Shown here in pieces: positions 41,638-50,555 of a stretch of DNA of 64,000 nt. Positions within the stretch are counted from its first letter, which is position 1. Every line of letters begins with the position of its first letter. The position numbers and the translations under genes are program-made. The DNA comes from Domibacillus robiginosus (GTDB lineage Bacteria; Bacillota; Bacilli; Bacillales; Domibacillaceae), in assembly GCF_000966195.1 (NCBI RefSeq), contig NZ_LAHL01000013.1:62001-126000 (forward strand). Direction: 5' to 3'. The notes under the pieces were generated by a model, which saw only the letters and a program-made list of their open reading frames with translations, ran no database searches and was not told where the DNA came from.

Positions 41638-41973
41638 ATGAAATATGTACTTGGCTTATTTGATGGAGAAATTGATGTTATCCGTCAGATAGAAGATTTA
41701 AAAGTGGAGGGGTATGACCCATCTAAGATGACAGCTCTTACGAAGGATGCGGATGTATATTTAACCATCCAAAACCGTACGGAAGCAAATGTAGAAACCG
41801 CGGGCCCTTCCTTAAAAGAAAAAGTAAAGTCGATTTTTACCCGGGAAAAGCCGGTGAAAGACGCGCTTATTGATTTTGGTTTGTCTGAAGAAGATGCGGA
41901 AAAATATCATGAGGAGCTTGCAAAAGAAAAAGTGCTGCTCGTCACAGACGAACAGCACACCGGTACTGTGTAA
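41638..41973 (+). CDS. general stress protein 17M-like (YflT family)
   Basis: Cytosolic protein of 111 residues with the YflT/GSP17M domain: MKYVLGLFDGEIDVIRQIED at the start, LKVEGYDPSKMTALTKD, and the acidic [15 protein letters not shown] end. Relatives are members of the sigma-B regulon, and a sigma-B-like promoter is present. The ATG at 41638 follows AGGGAGG. Its 3' end overlaps the end of the converging pabC gene by 32 bp, so no terminator separates them. Confidence 0.85.
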   Translation: MKYVLGLFDGEIDVIRQIEDLKVEGYDPSKMTALTKDADVYLTIQNRTEANVETAGPSLKEKVKSIFTREKPVKDALIDFGLSEEDAEKYHEELAKEKVLLVTDEQHTGTV

Positions 41974-42778
41974 ATAAGCGCTGGACCACTTCGCCGGCAG
42001 CACCAGGAAACACTCGCCCTCCAAGCGCCTGCAGAGGTACAATTTCCTGAATCGAATTGGTCACAAATACTTCGTCAGCTGCTTCTGCTTCAGCTCTTGT
42101 ATACAGCCCTTCTTCTACCTGAAGGTTTGTATCCCGGGCTATATCCATGACAAACTCACGGGTAATACCATTTAAAATGCCTGTTTGGAGCGCTGGTGTG
42201 TACAGCGTTCCCTCTTTTGTCCAAAACACGTTGGATACAACACCTTCTGCCACAAAACCATTTTCGGTCAAAAACAATCCTTCTATAGCAGGATCGCTTC
42301 CGGCTTCTCTTTTGCCGAAGATATTATTTAAGTAATGGTGTGATTTGAGCCGGCTTTTTCCTTCCGGGCGATTGCGCCGCGTTTCGAGCCAGATCCCCCG
42401 TTTTTCAGTCATTGGTCCGGCCGGCGCCAGTTCTTTCTGAAAAACAATTACATTCGGTTTTTGATATGGAACAGTTTGCAGCCCGATATCTCCTTCACCG
42501 GCTGATACGTTAAATCGAATATACGCATCACTCCAGCCATTCGCCCTTTTCAACTGCATTAAAATATCAAGCACTTCATCCCGTGAAATGTAAAGATCAA
42601 TCTGAAGCTCCTGTAAGCTTTTATTTAACCGGTTCAAATGCTCATCGAGTAAAAAAGGTGTTCCGTTGTATGTACGAAACGTTTCAAATACACCAATGCC
42701 ATATAAAAAGCCGTGATCAAACGGAGAAATACGCACTTCGCTATTAGGAACAATTTGGCCATTTACGTACGTGAACAT
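41942..42778 (-). CDS. pabC: 4-amino-4-deoxychorismate lyase
   Basis: Converts aminodeoxychorismate to 4-aminobenzoate and pyruvate; PLP fold-type IV, cytosolic, 278 residues. [31 protein letters not shown] is seen in pieces ([26 protein letters not shown]), and KSHHYLNN carries the PLP Lys. It is the third gene of a pabB-pabA-pabC operon, which makes PABA lyase more likely than D-amino-acid or branched-chain aminotransferase. It overlaps pabA by 16 bp. Confidence 0.9.
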   Translation of the reverse strand: MFTYVNGQIVPNSEVRISPFDHGFLYGIGVFETFRTYNGTPFLLDEHLNRLNKSLQELQIDLYISRDEVLDILMQLKRANGWSDAYIRFNVSAGEGDIGLQTVPYQKPNVIVFQKELAPAGPMTEKRGIWLETRRNRPEGKSRLKSHHYLNNIFGKREAGSDPAIEGLFLTENGFVAEGVVSNVFWTKEGTLYTPALQTGILNGITREFVMDIARDTNLQVEEGLYTRAEAEAADEVFVTNSIQEIVPLQALGGRVFPGAAGEVVQRLFTQYRCAVRL

Positions 42779-43353
42779 GTTGTTTCCTTATACGTGTCCA
42801 TAAAGTTCTGCAGCATTTCTTTCCCGTATTCTGTCATAATTGATTCAGGATGAAACTGTACTGCTTCTACCGCCCATGTTTTATGGCGAATCGCCATGAC
42901 TTCGCCTTCTTCAGTCCAAGCAGATATTTCAAAGCAGTCAGGCAGGGTTTCTTTTTTTACAATAAGCGAATGATAACGGGTTGCCCGAAATGGGCTTGGC
43001 AGGCCTTTAAAAATGGTTTTGCCGTCATGAAAAACAGGCGACGTTTTACCGTGCATAAGCCGCTCAGCTCGTACAACATCACCGCCGAAGCTCTGGGCAA
43101 TCGACTGCTGGCCGAGACAAACACCAAAAAGCGGAATGCGGCCGGACAATTTTTCAACGGTCTCCAGACTGATACCCGCTTCGTTCGGTGTGCACGGTCC
43201 CGGACTGATCATGACGAAATCCGGCTTCATTTCTTCGATTCCGGCAACCGTTACTTCATCATTTCTCCGGACAACAAGGTCTTCACCAAGCTCCCCCAGA
43301 TATTGAACGAGATTATACGTAAATGAATCATAATTATCAATCATTAAAATCAT
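42763..43353 (-). CDS. pabA: aminodeoxychorismate/anthranilate synthase glutaminase subunit
   Basis: Class-I glutamine amidotransferase of 196 residues that supplies ammonia to PabB (and, in Bacillus, often to TrpE as well). The nucleophile Cys79 is in [10 protein letters not shown], and the His-Glu pair in [28 protein letters not shown] is the usual opening. The ATG overlaps the pabB stop (ATGA). No trp genes are nearby, so service to TrpE cannot be judged here. Confidence 0.93.
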   Translation of the reverse strand: MILMIDNYDSFTYNLVQYLGELGEDLVVRRNDEVTVAGIEEMKPDFVMISPGPCTPNEAGISLETVEKLSGRIPLFGVCLGQQSIAQSFGGDVVRAERLMHGKTSPVFHDGKTIFKGLPSPFRATRYHSLIVKKETLPDCFEISAWTEEGEVMAIRHKTWAVEAVQFHPESIMTEYGKEMLQNFMDTYKETTCSRT

Positions 43354-44720
43354 AGCGCATCCTCCGCAAGTTCCATCGCTTTTAACATGGCAGCTGCTTT
43401 TTTCAGCGACTCTTTATACTCATATTCCGGCTTTGAGTCAATCACAATACCAGCACCGGCCTGTACATACCCGTAACCATCCGTACTGAGCATTGTGCGA
43501 ATCACAATATTTAATTCCATGTCCCCGTTATAGCCGATCCAGCCAATGGATCCTGTATAAATTCCCCGTCTCACCGGTTCGAGCTCTTCGATAATTTCCA
43601 TTGTCCGAACTTTCGGCGCTCCCGTAATGGTACCGCCCGGGAAAACCGCATCAATTACGTCTGCATTCGTTTTACCGTCTGCCAGCTCCCCGCATACGTT
43701 AGATACAATGTGCATAACATGTGAATACTTTTCAATAACCATAAATTCATCGACATGCACCGATCCATAACGGGAAACCCGCCCCAGATCATTGCGCTCT
43801 AAATCAACAAGCATCACATGCTCAGCCCGTTCTTTTTCGTTGTTAATCAATTCAGCGGCCAGACGCTCATCCTCGGCATCATCTCTTCCACGTGATCGTG
43901 TTCCGGCAATGGGACGAGTTGACAGCTTTTGTCCGCTTTTTTTTACAAGCAGCTCAGGTGATCCGGATACTACTTGAAAGTCCGGTGTTTGAATGTAAGC
44001 CATATAGGGAGAAGGATTGAATGTACGGAGCGCCGTATACACAGCAAGCGGCGGCACCGTAAGCGGACGGGCCCGGCGAACAGACAAATTCACCTGAAAT
44101 ACGTCTCCCGCTGCAATATATTCACGAATCCGTTCAACCGCTTCTTTAAACTGATCCTCTGGAAAAGAAACATCCGTTTTATCGGTTCTATGCCCGTTTT
44201 TCCAATCGATCTGATCGGCTGGATCGAGCCATTTTCCAAACCAGTCATCCAGCCCTGCATCCGTTTGGGCAAGCTGCATCACAAAAAGCTCATTCGTTTG
44301 ATGATCAAACGCTGCCCACTGGTCAAAAAACAGGAAGCATGTGTCTGGAAGGCCAATGTCATCTTGAGCGCAGTTCGGAAGCTCCTCGATAAACCGGACG
44401 TAATCGTAGCTGATCCAGCCAATCGCACCACCTTGAAAATCCGGCAACTCATCCTGCCTTGGCACTTTACGTTCATCAAGAAGCGAAACAAGCGTATGAA
44501 CCGGGTTGCCAGCTATTCGCTGCACTTTTCCTCCTTTTTTTAACGTAAGTCCTTCTTTATCTGAAACCGCTACAGCAGAAGGCTTAATGCCGGCAAAGCT
44601 GTACCGGCCGCCCCGGCCGCTTTCAAGCAGCGCATGATAGGGTTCGTTATTCGAAAGTGCTGTATATTGGTAAAAAAATTGTTCATGTGTGTATGACGTT
44701 TTTCGGTAAAAAATGTTCAC
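43350..44720 (-). CDS. pabB: aminodeoxychorismate synthase component I
   Basis: Aminates chorismate in folate synthesis; cytosolic, 456 residues. N-terminal anthranilate-synthase-like domain ([18 protein letters not shown]) and chorismate-binding domain with [51 protein letters not shown] and [19 protein letters not shown]. The PIAGT-type Ala is the same as in Bacillus PabB proteins and does not by itself separate PabB from TrpE; the operon does. A GTG at 44720 follows AAGGGTGG at 6 bases; the ATG at 44756 is upstream of that site. Confidence 0.92.
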   Translation of the reverse strand: MNIFYRKTSYTHEQFFYQYTALSNNEPYHALLESGRGGRYSFAGIKPSAVAVSDKEGLTLKKGGKVQRIAGNPVHTLVSLLDERKVPRQDELPDFQGGAIGWISYDYVRFIEELPNCAQDDIGLPDTCFLFFDQWAAFDHQTNELFVMQLAQTDAGLDDWFGKWLDPADQIDWKNGHRTDKTDVSFPEDQFKEAVERIREYIAAGDVFQVNLSVRRARPLTVPPLAVYTALRTFNPSPYMAYIQTPDFQVVSGSPELLVKKSGQKLSTRPIAGTRSRGRDDAEDERLAAELINNEKERAEHVMLVDLERNDLGRVSRYGSVHVDEFMVIEKYSHVMHIVSNVCGELADGKTNADVIDAVFPGGTITGAPKVRTMEIIEELEPVRRGIYTGSIGWIGYNGDMELNIVIRTMLSTDGYGYVQAGAGIVIDSKPEYEYKESLKKAAAMLKAMELAEDAL

Positions 44721-44783
44721 GTGGTGCCACCCTTCGCATATTGTTGCCCTTATCATAATACGGCGGCTCTCATTTTGAAAATG

Positions 44784-45296
44784 TTATTTTACCGCCACGA
44801 AACGGTTCACTTTGACCGGGTACTGGGAAGACACCAGCTCTGTCCAGCCGTTTAATACAGCTTCCTGCGCTGTCTGGGCAGACAGCTGCTGAAAGAGAAT
44901 CGTGGAAAAGCCGGCTGCCTTTATTCTTTCCCAGTAACCAGCAAGCGATTCTGCATATGGATAATCTGACGATGCCGGAAGCGAACTTGATTCAGCAAAA
45001 TCAGCAACAAACCGTCCACCTTCTTTGAGTGCTTCATATGCTTTAGCTGTCCACTGCGCACCATCTGCATAAGGGTGAATAGAAAGCGGTGCTGCGACTG
45101 TATCAAATTCACCTTGTTTCACCTGTGAAAAAGAAGCGGCTGGCAAAACAGATGCACCGGCATCTGAACATCTTGCTGTGAGTGTCTCGGAGCCGCCGAT
45201 AATCATGACCCGTTCTCCCTGCTGGGGTTGGATAGTAGTGTACAAATTTCCTTGTTCAATCTTTAATAGCTTGTCTGTTTTATTTTTGACGGTCAT
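44784..45296 (-). CDS. methyltransferase-like protein under a SAM riboswitch
   Basis: A 170-residue soluble protein. ERVMIIGGSETLTARCSDAGASV resembles the first strand and loop of class-I SAM methyltransferases, FDTVAAPLSIHPY the motif-III area and ALKEGGRFVADFAE the motif-IV area. It is shorter than usual and the Gly-rich loop is degenerate, so binding of SAM is uncertain. It is the only gene after a SAM-I riboswitch, which ties it to methionine or SAM supply. AAGGAGG precedes the ATG. I cannot name the substrate. Confidence 0.65.
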   Translation of the reverse strand: MTVKNKTDKLLKIEQGNLYTTIQPQQGERVMIIGGSETLTARCSDAGASVLPAASFSQVKQGEFDTVAAPLSIHPYADGAQWTAKAYEALKEGGRFVADFAESSSLPASSDYPYAESLAGYWERIKAAGFSTILFQQLSAQTAQEAVLNGWTELVSSQYPVKVNRFVAVK

Positions 45297-45320
45297 GACC
45301 GACGCCTCCTTTTTAAAATA

Positions 45321-45468
45321 AAAAAACCTTTCTTCACGAAATAAGAAGAAAGGTTTTTCATTGAATCTTCTTATCTCTCAGCTTTCGCTGCAAGAATTAG
45401 CACCGTGCCTGCTATAGGTCGGTTGCCGGGTGTCATAGGGCTTGTCCCTCCACCTGCTCTTGATAAGA
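45321..45468 (-). promoter_or_regulatory. SAM-I (S-box) riboswitch with terminator
   Basis: Minus-strand RNA starts CTTATCAAGAG, then GGTGGAGGGAC, GCCC-ATGA, ACCCGGCAACC, GCACGGTGCTAATTC and GCTGAGAGATAAG, the order and sequence of the S-box aptamer. A terminator AAAACCTTTCTTC...GAAGAAAGGTTTTTTT follows (45358-45321). High SAM should stop transcription before the methyltransferase-like gene. Confidence 0.97.
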
Positions 45469-45496
45469 TGTATATAGTTGTCCGTTTATTTGTTAA
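45469..45496 (-). promoter_or_regulatory. sigma-A promoter of the SAM-riboswitch transcript
   Basis: Minus-strand TTAACA (45496-45491) and TATACA (45474-45469) are 16 bases apart, directly upstream of the aptamer. The -35 overlaps, on the other strand, the ribosome site before mtnU. Confidence 0.55.
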
Positions 45497-45509
45497 GGAG
45501 GATTATGCC

Positions 45510-45548
45510 ATGTTTCATTTTCCCTGTCAACCATGTTACAATTTCTAA
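45510..45548 (+). CDS. possible 12-residue leader peptide before mtnU
   Basis: ATG at 45510 follows a perfect AAGGAGG (45495-45501) at the ideal 8-base spacing and encodes MFHFPCQPCYNF then TAA, 22 bp before the mtnU start. It contains two Cys codons in 12. The same ribosome site could instead serve an in-frame mtnU start at 45505 (spacing only 3), so the leader is a proposal, not a certainty. Confidence 0.4.
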   Translation: MFHFPCQPCYNF

Positions 45549-45570
45549 AAAGATAACGGAGATGAAAAGA

Positions 45571-46347
45571 ATGAAAATTGCCTGTCTGCAAATGGATATC
45601 GTGTTTGGCGACCCGGAAGCAAATTACCGCCGGGCGGCAGACTTTTTAACAGAAGCAAGTGAGGCTGGCTGCGAGCTGGCTGTGCTGCCGGAGCTTTGGA
45701 CAACCGGCTATGATTTAACACGGCTGGATGAAATTGCGGACCGCGGAGCCGAGCGGGCCAAGCAGTTTTTAACAGAGGCTGCTCAAAAATACGGCATGCA
45801 CATTGTCGGCGGATCGGTAGCGAACGATACGGGCAGCGGCGTTAAAAATACAATGATCATTGTTGATAAGGATGGACGCCTCGTTCATGAATACAGCAAG
45901 CTGCATCTCTTCCGGCTGATGCAGGAAGAAAAATATTTAATCGACGGAGATGGAGATGGCCTGTTCGAGCTTGCCGGTGAAACGATGGCCGGCTTTATCT
46001 GCTACGATATTCGATTCCCGGAGTGGTTTCGCAAACAGGTTGTAAATGGCGCTCGCGTTTTGTTTGTTCCGGCGGAGTGGCCGCTTGCCCGTTTGGATCA
46101 CTGGCGCACACTGCTTATGGCACGCGCCATTGAAAACCAGGCTTATGTAGTCGCCTGCAATCGTGCTGGTTCTGATCCTGCCAATCAATTTGCCGGTCAT
46201 TCTATTATCATTGGTCCGTGGGGCGAAGTAATTGCCGAAGCAGGTGAAGCAGAAGAAATGCTGGTCGGTGAAGTGGATTTTGATGCGATCGATGAAATCC
46301 GCAGCCGTATCCCTGTTTTTGAAGATCGAAGAACGTCATTTTATTAA
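45571..46347 (+). CDS. mtnU: carbon-nitrogen hydrolase (omega-amidase type, MtnU-like)
   Basis: Nitrilase-superfamily amidase of 258 residues, cytosolic. The Glu-Lys-Cys triad is visible as Glu41 (VLPELWTTGY), Lys110 (EYSKLHLF) and Cys144 (GFICYDIRFPEW). Bacillus MtnU is thought to hydrolyse 2-oxoglutaramate formed during transamination in the methionine salvage pathway; the rest of that pathway is not in this window, but SAM-linked and metA genes surround it. The ATG at 45571 (GGAG at 9 bases) gives the usual MKIACLQMDIVFGD start; longer forms from 45505 or 45562 cannot be excluded. Confidence 0.88.
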   Translation: MKIACLQMDIVFGDPEANYRRAADFLTEASEAGCELAVLPELWTTGYDLTRLDEIADRGAERAKQFLTEAAQKYGMHIVGGSVANDTGSGVKNTMIIVDKDGRLVHEYSKLHLFRLMQEEKYLIDGDGDGLFELAGETMAGFICYDIRFPEWFRKQVVNGARVLFVPAEWPLARLDHWRTLLMARAIENQAYVVACNRAGSDPANQFAGHSIIIGPWGEVIAEAGEAEEMLVGEVDFDAIDEIRSRIPVFEDRRTSFY

Positions 46348-46351
46348 AAGC

Positions 46352-46386
46352 AAAAGCGCTGCCGATTTAAGCTGGCAGCGCTTTTT
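46352..46386 (+). terminator. terminator of mtnU
   Basis: A perfect 12-bp stem AAAAGCGCTGCC / GGCAGCGCTTTT with a 9-base loop and T tail. Confidence 0.9.
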
Positions 46387-46414
46387 TATGTAACCGGCTG
46401 TATTCCCTGAACGT

Positions 46415-46442
46415 AAAAAACCCGCCCATTATGCATGGACGG
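46415..46442 (-). terminator. terminator of metA
   Basis: CCGTCCAT / ATGGGCGG stem with one G-T pair and a 5-base loop, followed by GTTTTTT on the minus strand. Confidence 0.8.
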
Positions 46443-46452
46443 TCTTGCTCTT

Positions 46453-47361
46453 TCATTTCCATTCGTACGGTGTTTCCTGGTAAACGTAGTAATTGAGCCA
46501 GTTTGAATACAACAAATGAGCATGAGAGCGCCATTTGTTCGGCGGCCGTTGAGCAGGGTTATTACCTGGAAAGTAGTTTTCCGGCATATCCACTTCCACG
46601 CCTTTCGCGCAGTCACGCTCGTACTCTTCTGCCAGTGTCGTTGCATCGTATTCAAGATGACCCGTTATCATAATATTCCGCGCATCTTTTGACATGACGA
46701 GCAGCGGACCTGCTTCTGGTGAAGAAGCAAGCAAAATCAGCTCATCGTTCGCTTCGATCGCTTCCTGGCTGACATCTGTGTAACGGGAAACCGGTGCCCA
46801 AAATTCATCGTCGAAGCCGCGCAGCAGTTTCACAGTCGGATCAGTGATCGTGTGCGCATATACACCAGAGCACTTTCTCGGCAGTTCAAACTTGCCAATG
46901 CCGTAATGGTGATAAAGCGCTGCCTGTGCCCCCCAGCAAATATGCAGGGTAGACGTGACATTTGTTTTTGCCCAGTTCATAATGTCCTGCAGCTCCGGCC
47001 AGTAGCTGACCGTTTCAAACTCCATTAATTCAATCGGGGCACCGGTAATAATTAAACCGTCATAACGGCGGCTTTTCGCTTCTTCAAGCGTAATGTAAAA
47101 TTGCTCCAAATGGGACTTACTTACATTTTTCGATTCGTATGTGGCCGTATATAAAAATGAGACATTTACCTGAAGCGGTGTATTTCCAAGCAGACGCAAA
47201 AGATGTGCTTCTGTTTTTTCTTTTTCCGGCATCAGGTTCAGAATTAAAATATTAAGGGGACGAATATCCTGCATTCTGGCACGATCCGCGTCCATGACGA
47301 ATATATTTTCTTTTTCCAGCACCTCGCGTGCTGGCAGCTGATGCGGTATATTAATCGGCAT
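46453..47361 (-). CDS. metA: homoserine O-acetyltransferase
   Basis: Acylates homoserine in methionine synthesis; cytosolic, 302 residues. Cys142 in HICWGAQAA is the acyl-enzyme nucleophile. Position 111 is Glu ([10 protein letters not shown]), the residue known to give acetyl-CoA specificity in Bacillus MetA, whereas Gly there gives succinyl-CoA specificity as in E. coli. The His-Glu of the triad are near [13 protein letters not shown]. The ATG at 47361 follows GGGAGG. It has its own promoter. No S-box or T-box is visible in the leader of about 75 bases, only a small hairpin. Confidence 0.95.
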   Translation of the reverse strand: MPINIPHQLPAREVLEKENIFVMDADRARMQDIRPLNILILNLMPEKEKTEAHLLRLLGNTPLQVNVSFLYTATYESKNVSKSHLEQFYITLEEAKSRRYDGLIITGAPIELMEFETVSYWPELQDIMNWAKTNVTSTLHICWGAQAALYHHYGIGKFELPRKCSGVYAHTITDPTVKLLRGFDDEFWAPVSRYTDVSQEAIEANDELILLASSPEAGPLLVMSKDARNIMITGHLEYDATTLAEEYERDCAKGVEVDMPENYFPGNNPAQRPPNKWRSHAHLLYSNWLNYYVYQETPYEWK

Positions 47362-47447
47362 AATGTTCCTCCCTACAAGTCAGAATGGACAAGCAATCAA
47401 TAAAAGCAGTACCCGAGTGGGTGTTCCCTGCTCTTGTTTCTCAAATC

Positions 47448-47477
47448 ATTATAGACACCTTTTTCTGAAAAAAACAA
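47448..47477 (-). promoter_or_regulatory. sigma-A promoter of metA
   Basis: Minus-strand TTGTTT (47477-47472) and TATAAT (47453-47448) are 18 bases apart. The -35 lies in the foot of the topB terminator. In the leader, AGCAG-N5-ACCC-ACTC-GGGT-A-CTGCTTTT (about 47430-47403) can form a weak terminator-like hairpin. Confidence 0.6.
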
Positions 47478-47522
47478 CCGCTTCAAATTATTATTTTCAA
47501 ATAATAATCCAAAGCGGTTGTT
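47468..47522 (-). terminator. terminator of topB
   Basis: An 11-bp outer stem AACAACCGCTT / AAGCGGTTGTT encloses a second AT-rich hairpin (ATTATTATTT / AAATAATAAT) and is followed by T7 on the minus strand. Confidence 0.88.
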
Positions 47523-47525
47523 CGA

Positions 47526-49679
47526 TTATAACTTTAAGTTTTTCAAAGCGTCTGCCAGCGCCGTGTTAATCGGCTCATCCTGATTTTGTTTTTTCAGGTA
47601 CTGATTCACATCGCGCTTATTTGCTGCACCCTTGCCACTGTTTTGTTTTCTTTTCTCAAACGCAGATAGTTTTTCCCGGTGGCCGCATTTGCAGACAAAT
47701 AGGCGCCCCTCTCCTTCTCCACGCATTTCCATCTTTTTATGGCAGTTCGGGCAGCGGGCATTTGTTACACGGGCAATCTGCTTGCGATAGCCGCATTCGC
47801 GGTCCTGGCACACGTGCATTTTACCCTTTTTCCCATTTACTTCAAGCAGCAGCTTGCCGCATTCAGGACATTGCTTTCCGGTCACATTATCATGCTTGAA
47901 TTTCGCATCGCTGTTTTTAATTTCATTTGTGACGCTTTTTGCATAAGTGCGGATTTCCGCCATAAACGTCTCAAATTTCAGCTTTCCTTTCGCGATTTTC
48001 TCAAGCTTTTGCTCCCAGTCCCCTGTCAGCGCCGGCGTCTGCAGGTCTTCAGGAACAAGATCAAGCAGCTGTTTTCCTTTAGAAGTAACACGAATATTTT
48101 GTCCTTGCTTTTCGATTAAGAACGTATTAAACAATTTATCGATCACATCCGCACGGGTCGCAACCGTTCCAAGTCCACCCGTTTCGGTTAAAGTTTTCTT
48201 CACGTCCTGGTCCACACTCATAAATTTTGCCGGATTTTCCATAGCGGACAGAAGGGTGCCTTCGTTAAAAAACGGCGGCGGCGTTGTTTCGCCTTCTGTT
48301 GGAATCAGCTTACTCACTGGAAGCTCCTGATTTTTTTCGACAACCGGTAGTGACGGCTCCGCGTCTTCATCCTGTCCATATACTTCCTTCCAGCCGGCAG
48401 ATTTGACTACATTGCCTTTAACGGTAAATGTCTCTCCACCAATATTGGCTTCAATTATGGTCTGCTCGTATTCATACGGCGGGAGAAGAACAGCTAAAAA
48501 ACGCTTGACGATCAAATCATAAATTTTCCGTTCCTTATCGCTTAGCTCATTCAGCATCGGCGGCTGCTCGGTTGGTACAATGGCATGGTGATCACTCACT
48601 TTTGCGTCGTTAATAACCGATTTTCCTGGCTGAATACCGCGGCGCAGTACTTTTGCCGCAAACGGTGTATAAGGGCGCACCTCTACCGCTTCTACCCGCT
48701 CTTTTAAAGTGGACACCATATCCTGCGGCAGGTAGCGTGAGTCTGTACGTGGATACGTGACAAGCTTATGGCGCTCATACAAATTTTGCATGGCATTCAG
48801 TGTTTCCTTTGCTGAGTAGCCAAACAGCTTATGTCCGTCACGCTGCAACTCTGTTAAATCATACAGCTCTGGTGCATATGATTTTTTTGCTGTTTTTTTC
48901 ACATTCGTAATCACTGCCCTGGCACCTTCGATTGTCTCTATCCGCTCATCACGCTTTTCTTTTGAAAACGTCCGGCTGTTTCCTTTTACATCCTGCCACG
49001 TCAGTTTCATACCGCCTGCTGATGCTTGAATGCCATAGTAGCTCTTCGGCTGGAAATTCTTGATCTCCTCTTCCCGTTTGGCAATAATGGCAAGCGTTGG
49101 TGTCTGCACCCGTCCGCATGAAAGCTGCGCATTGTACTTTGTTGTCAAAGCTCGTGTCGCGTTGATCCCAACAAGCCAGTCGGCTTCAGCCCGGGCGACG
49201 GCAGATCGATACAGGTTTTCGTATTCACGGCCATCGCGAAGTTTTTGAAACCCTTCCTTGATCGCTTTATCCGTCACTGATGAAATCCATAAGCGTTTCA
49301 CTGGCTTTTTCGCATGTGCTTTATCGATAATCCAGCGCGCAACCAGCTCTCCTTCGCGCCCTGCGTCGGTCGCAATGACGATAGTGGAGACATCTTTTCG
49401 TACAAGCTGTGCTTTGACTGCATGAAACTGCTTGCTCGTCTGACGGATGACCACCGTTTTCAAGTTATTTGGCATAAGCGGCAGATCCGCTATATTCCAT
49501 GTTTTGTATTGATCACCGTAGCTCTCAGGGTCTGCATGCGTCACAAGATGGCCAAGTGCCCACGTGACAATATATTGATTTCCTTCCAAAAATCCGTTCC
49601 CTTTTTTGCTGCATCCTAGAACGCGGGCAATATCACGGGCAACGGATGGTTTTTCTGCGAGTACAACAGTTTTGCTCAT
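47526..49679 (-). CDS. topB: DNA topoisomerase III
   Basis: Type IA topoisomerase that relaxes and decatenates DNA; cytosolic, 717 residues. Toprim domain at the start (VVLAEKPSVARDIARVLG, TDAGREGELVAR), active-site Tyr in KLVTYPRTDSRYLP (near 310), and a C-terminal zinc-ribbon area with CPECGKLLLEV, CQDRECGYRK and CPNCHKKMEM plus a last CKCG. The charged tail (KRKQNSGKGAANKRDVNQY) may bind nucleic acid. The size fits B. subtilis TopB. It is transcribed alone. Confidence 0.95.
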   Translation of the reverse strand: MSKTVVLAEKPSVARDIARVLGCSKKGNGFLEGNQYIVTWALGHLVTHADPESYGDQYKTWNIADLPLMPNNLKTVVIRQTSKQFHAVKAQLVRKDVSTIVIATDAGREGELVARWIIDKAHAKKPVKRLWISSVTDKAIKEGFQKLRDGREYENLYRSAVARAEADWLVGINATRALTTKYNAQLSCGRVQTPTLAIIAKREEEIKNFQPKSYYGIQASAGGMKLTWQDVKGNSRTFSKEKRDERIETIEGARAVITNVKKTAKKSYAPELYDLTELQRDGHKLFGYSAKETLNAMQNLYERHKLVTYPRTDSRYLPQDMVSTLKERVEAVEVRPYTPFAAKVLRRGIQPGKSVINDAKVSDHHAIVPTEQPPMLNELSDKERKIYDLIVKRFLAVLLPPYEYEQTIIEANIGGETFTVKGNVVKSAGWKEVYGQDEDAEPSLPVVEKNQELPVSKLIPTEGETTPPPFFNEGTLLSAMENPAKFMSVDQDVKKTLTETGGLGTVATRADVIDKLFNTFLIEKQGQNIRVTSKGKQLLDLVPEDLQTPALTGDWEQKLEKIAKGKLKFETFMAEIRTYAKSVTNEIKNSDAKFKHDNVTGKQCPECGKLLLEVNGKKGKMHVCQDRECGYRKQIARVTNARCPNCHKKMEMRGEGEGRLFVCKCGHREKLSAFEKRKQNSGKGAANKRDVNQYLKKQNQDEPINTALADALKNLKL

Positions 49680-49816
49680 ATAACCATCCTTCCTATTGGT
49701 GCACTGCTTCTATTATATCACACGACTAAAAGTTATTTTAAAATAGCAACCAGAAAAAGGACAAGGGTTAGCGCATATATGTGAAAGGGAATAGAACGAA
49801 AAAAGGAGGCGGTTTT

Positions 49817-50530
49817 GTGCGAATTTTTTGGCTTAATTTAATTGGTTTTCTTGTCGTTGTCGCTGTGAACAGCCTGGCAAATGCTCTCCCTCTTAACGGC
49901 CAGACGACAGGTGACATCTCCGACAAAATAACCGTCCTTTTTACACCGGCAGGTTACGTTTTTTCCATCTGGGGACTGATTTATTTACTGCTTCTTGTCT
50001 GGCTGCTTCGAGGCTACAAACCATCCCACATTGACCGGAAAGTTCATGTGCCATTCCTATTGAGCTGCATTTTTAATGCCACATGGATTTTTCTCTGGCA
50101 CTATGAATTTTTCGCACTCAGTACAATGGTGATCCTTACTCTGCTCGTGTCACTTATCATCATTTACACACGTGTGGAAAGGGAACGCTTTTCATTCTGG
50201 GATCGATTTCCGTTTTCTATTTATCTCGGCTGGGTCAGCGTGGCTGTAATGGCCAATATCAGCTATACCTTAACCTATTATGAATGGAATGGCTTTGGTC
50301 TTTCGGCTGTTGTCTGGACGTTTATACTGCTCATAGCAGCTTCAGTGCTGGCTGTTACATTCCGCTTTTCATACAGGGACCGCGTGTATCCGCTTGTATT
50401 TGTGTGGGCCCTTGCTGGTATTGCTGTCCGGAATTGGACAGCTGAACCTTTCATTGCTTATACAGCAGTCGCAGCAGCTTTGTTTGTTTTTCTCTCTGCT
50501 CTCTTCTCCCGCAAAAAAATAGTATACTAA
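49817..50530 (+). CDS. TspO-like tryptophan-rich membrane protein
   Basis: Membrane protein of 237 residues with six or seven helices, related to tryptophan-rich sensory proteins (TspO/MBR superfamily, longer bacterial branch). FTPAGYVFSIWGLIYLLL with its Trp, FNATWIFLWHYEF and YLGWVSVAVMANISYTL correspond to the WxxxPxxxFxxxW-like helices of that family. Ligand (tetrapyrrole or other) unknown. A GTG at 49817 follows AAAGGAGG at 7 bases; the upstream in-frame ATG at 49781 precedes that site. A DUF2157 protein gene follows after 25 bp, probably on the same transcript. Confidence 0.75.
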   Translation: MRIFWLNLIGFLVVVAVNSLANALPLNGQTTGDISDKITVLFTPAGYVFSIWGLIYLLLLVWLLRGYKPSHIDRKVHVPFLLSCIFNATWIFLWHYEFFALSTMVILTLLVSLIIIYTRVERERFSFWDRFPFSIYLGWVSVAVMANISYTLTYYEWNGFGLSAVVWTFILLIAASVLAVTFRFSYRDRVYPLVFVWALAGIAVRNWTAEPFIAYTAVAAALFVFLSALFSRKKIVY

Positions 50531-50555
50531 AAGAAAAAGAAGAGGGGGACCATAC

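Noticed and set aside
43350-44720. TrpE instead of PabB
   Set aside because: The PIAGT-type motif alone allows either, but the gene is followed by pabA and pabC and no other trp gene is present.
46453-47361. Homoserine O-succinyltransferase
   Set aside because: Residue 111 is Glu, which is associated with acetyl-CoA use in Bacillus MetA.
47362-47447. S-box or T-box in the metA leader
   Set aside because: The leader of about 75 bases has none of the conserved S-box or T-box motifs; only a small hairpin is visible.
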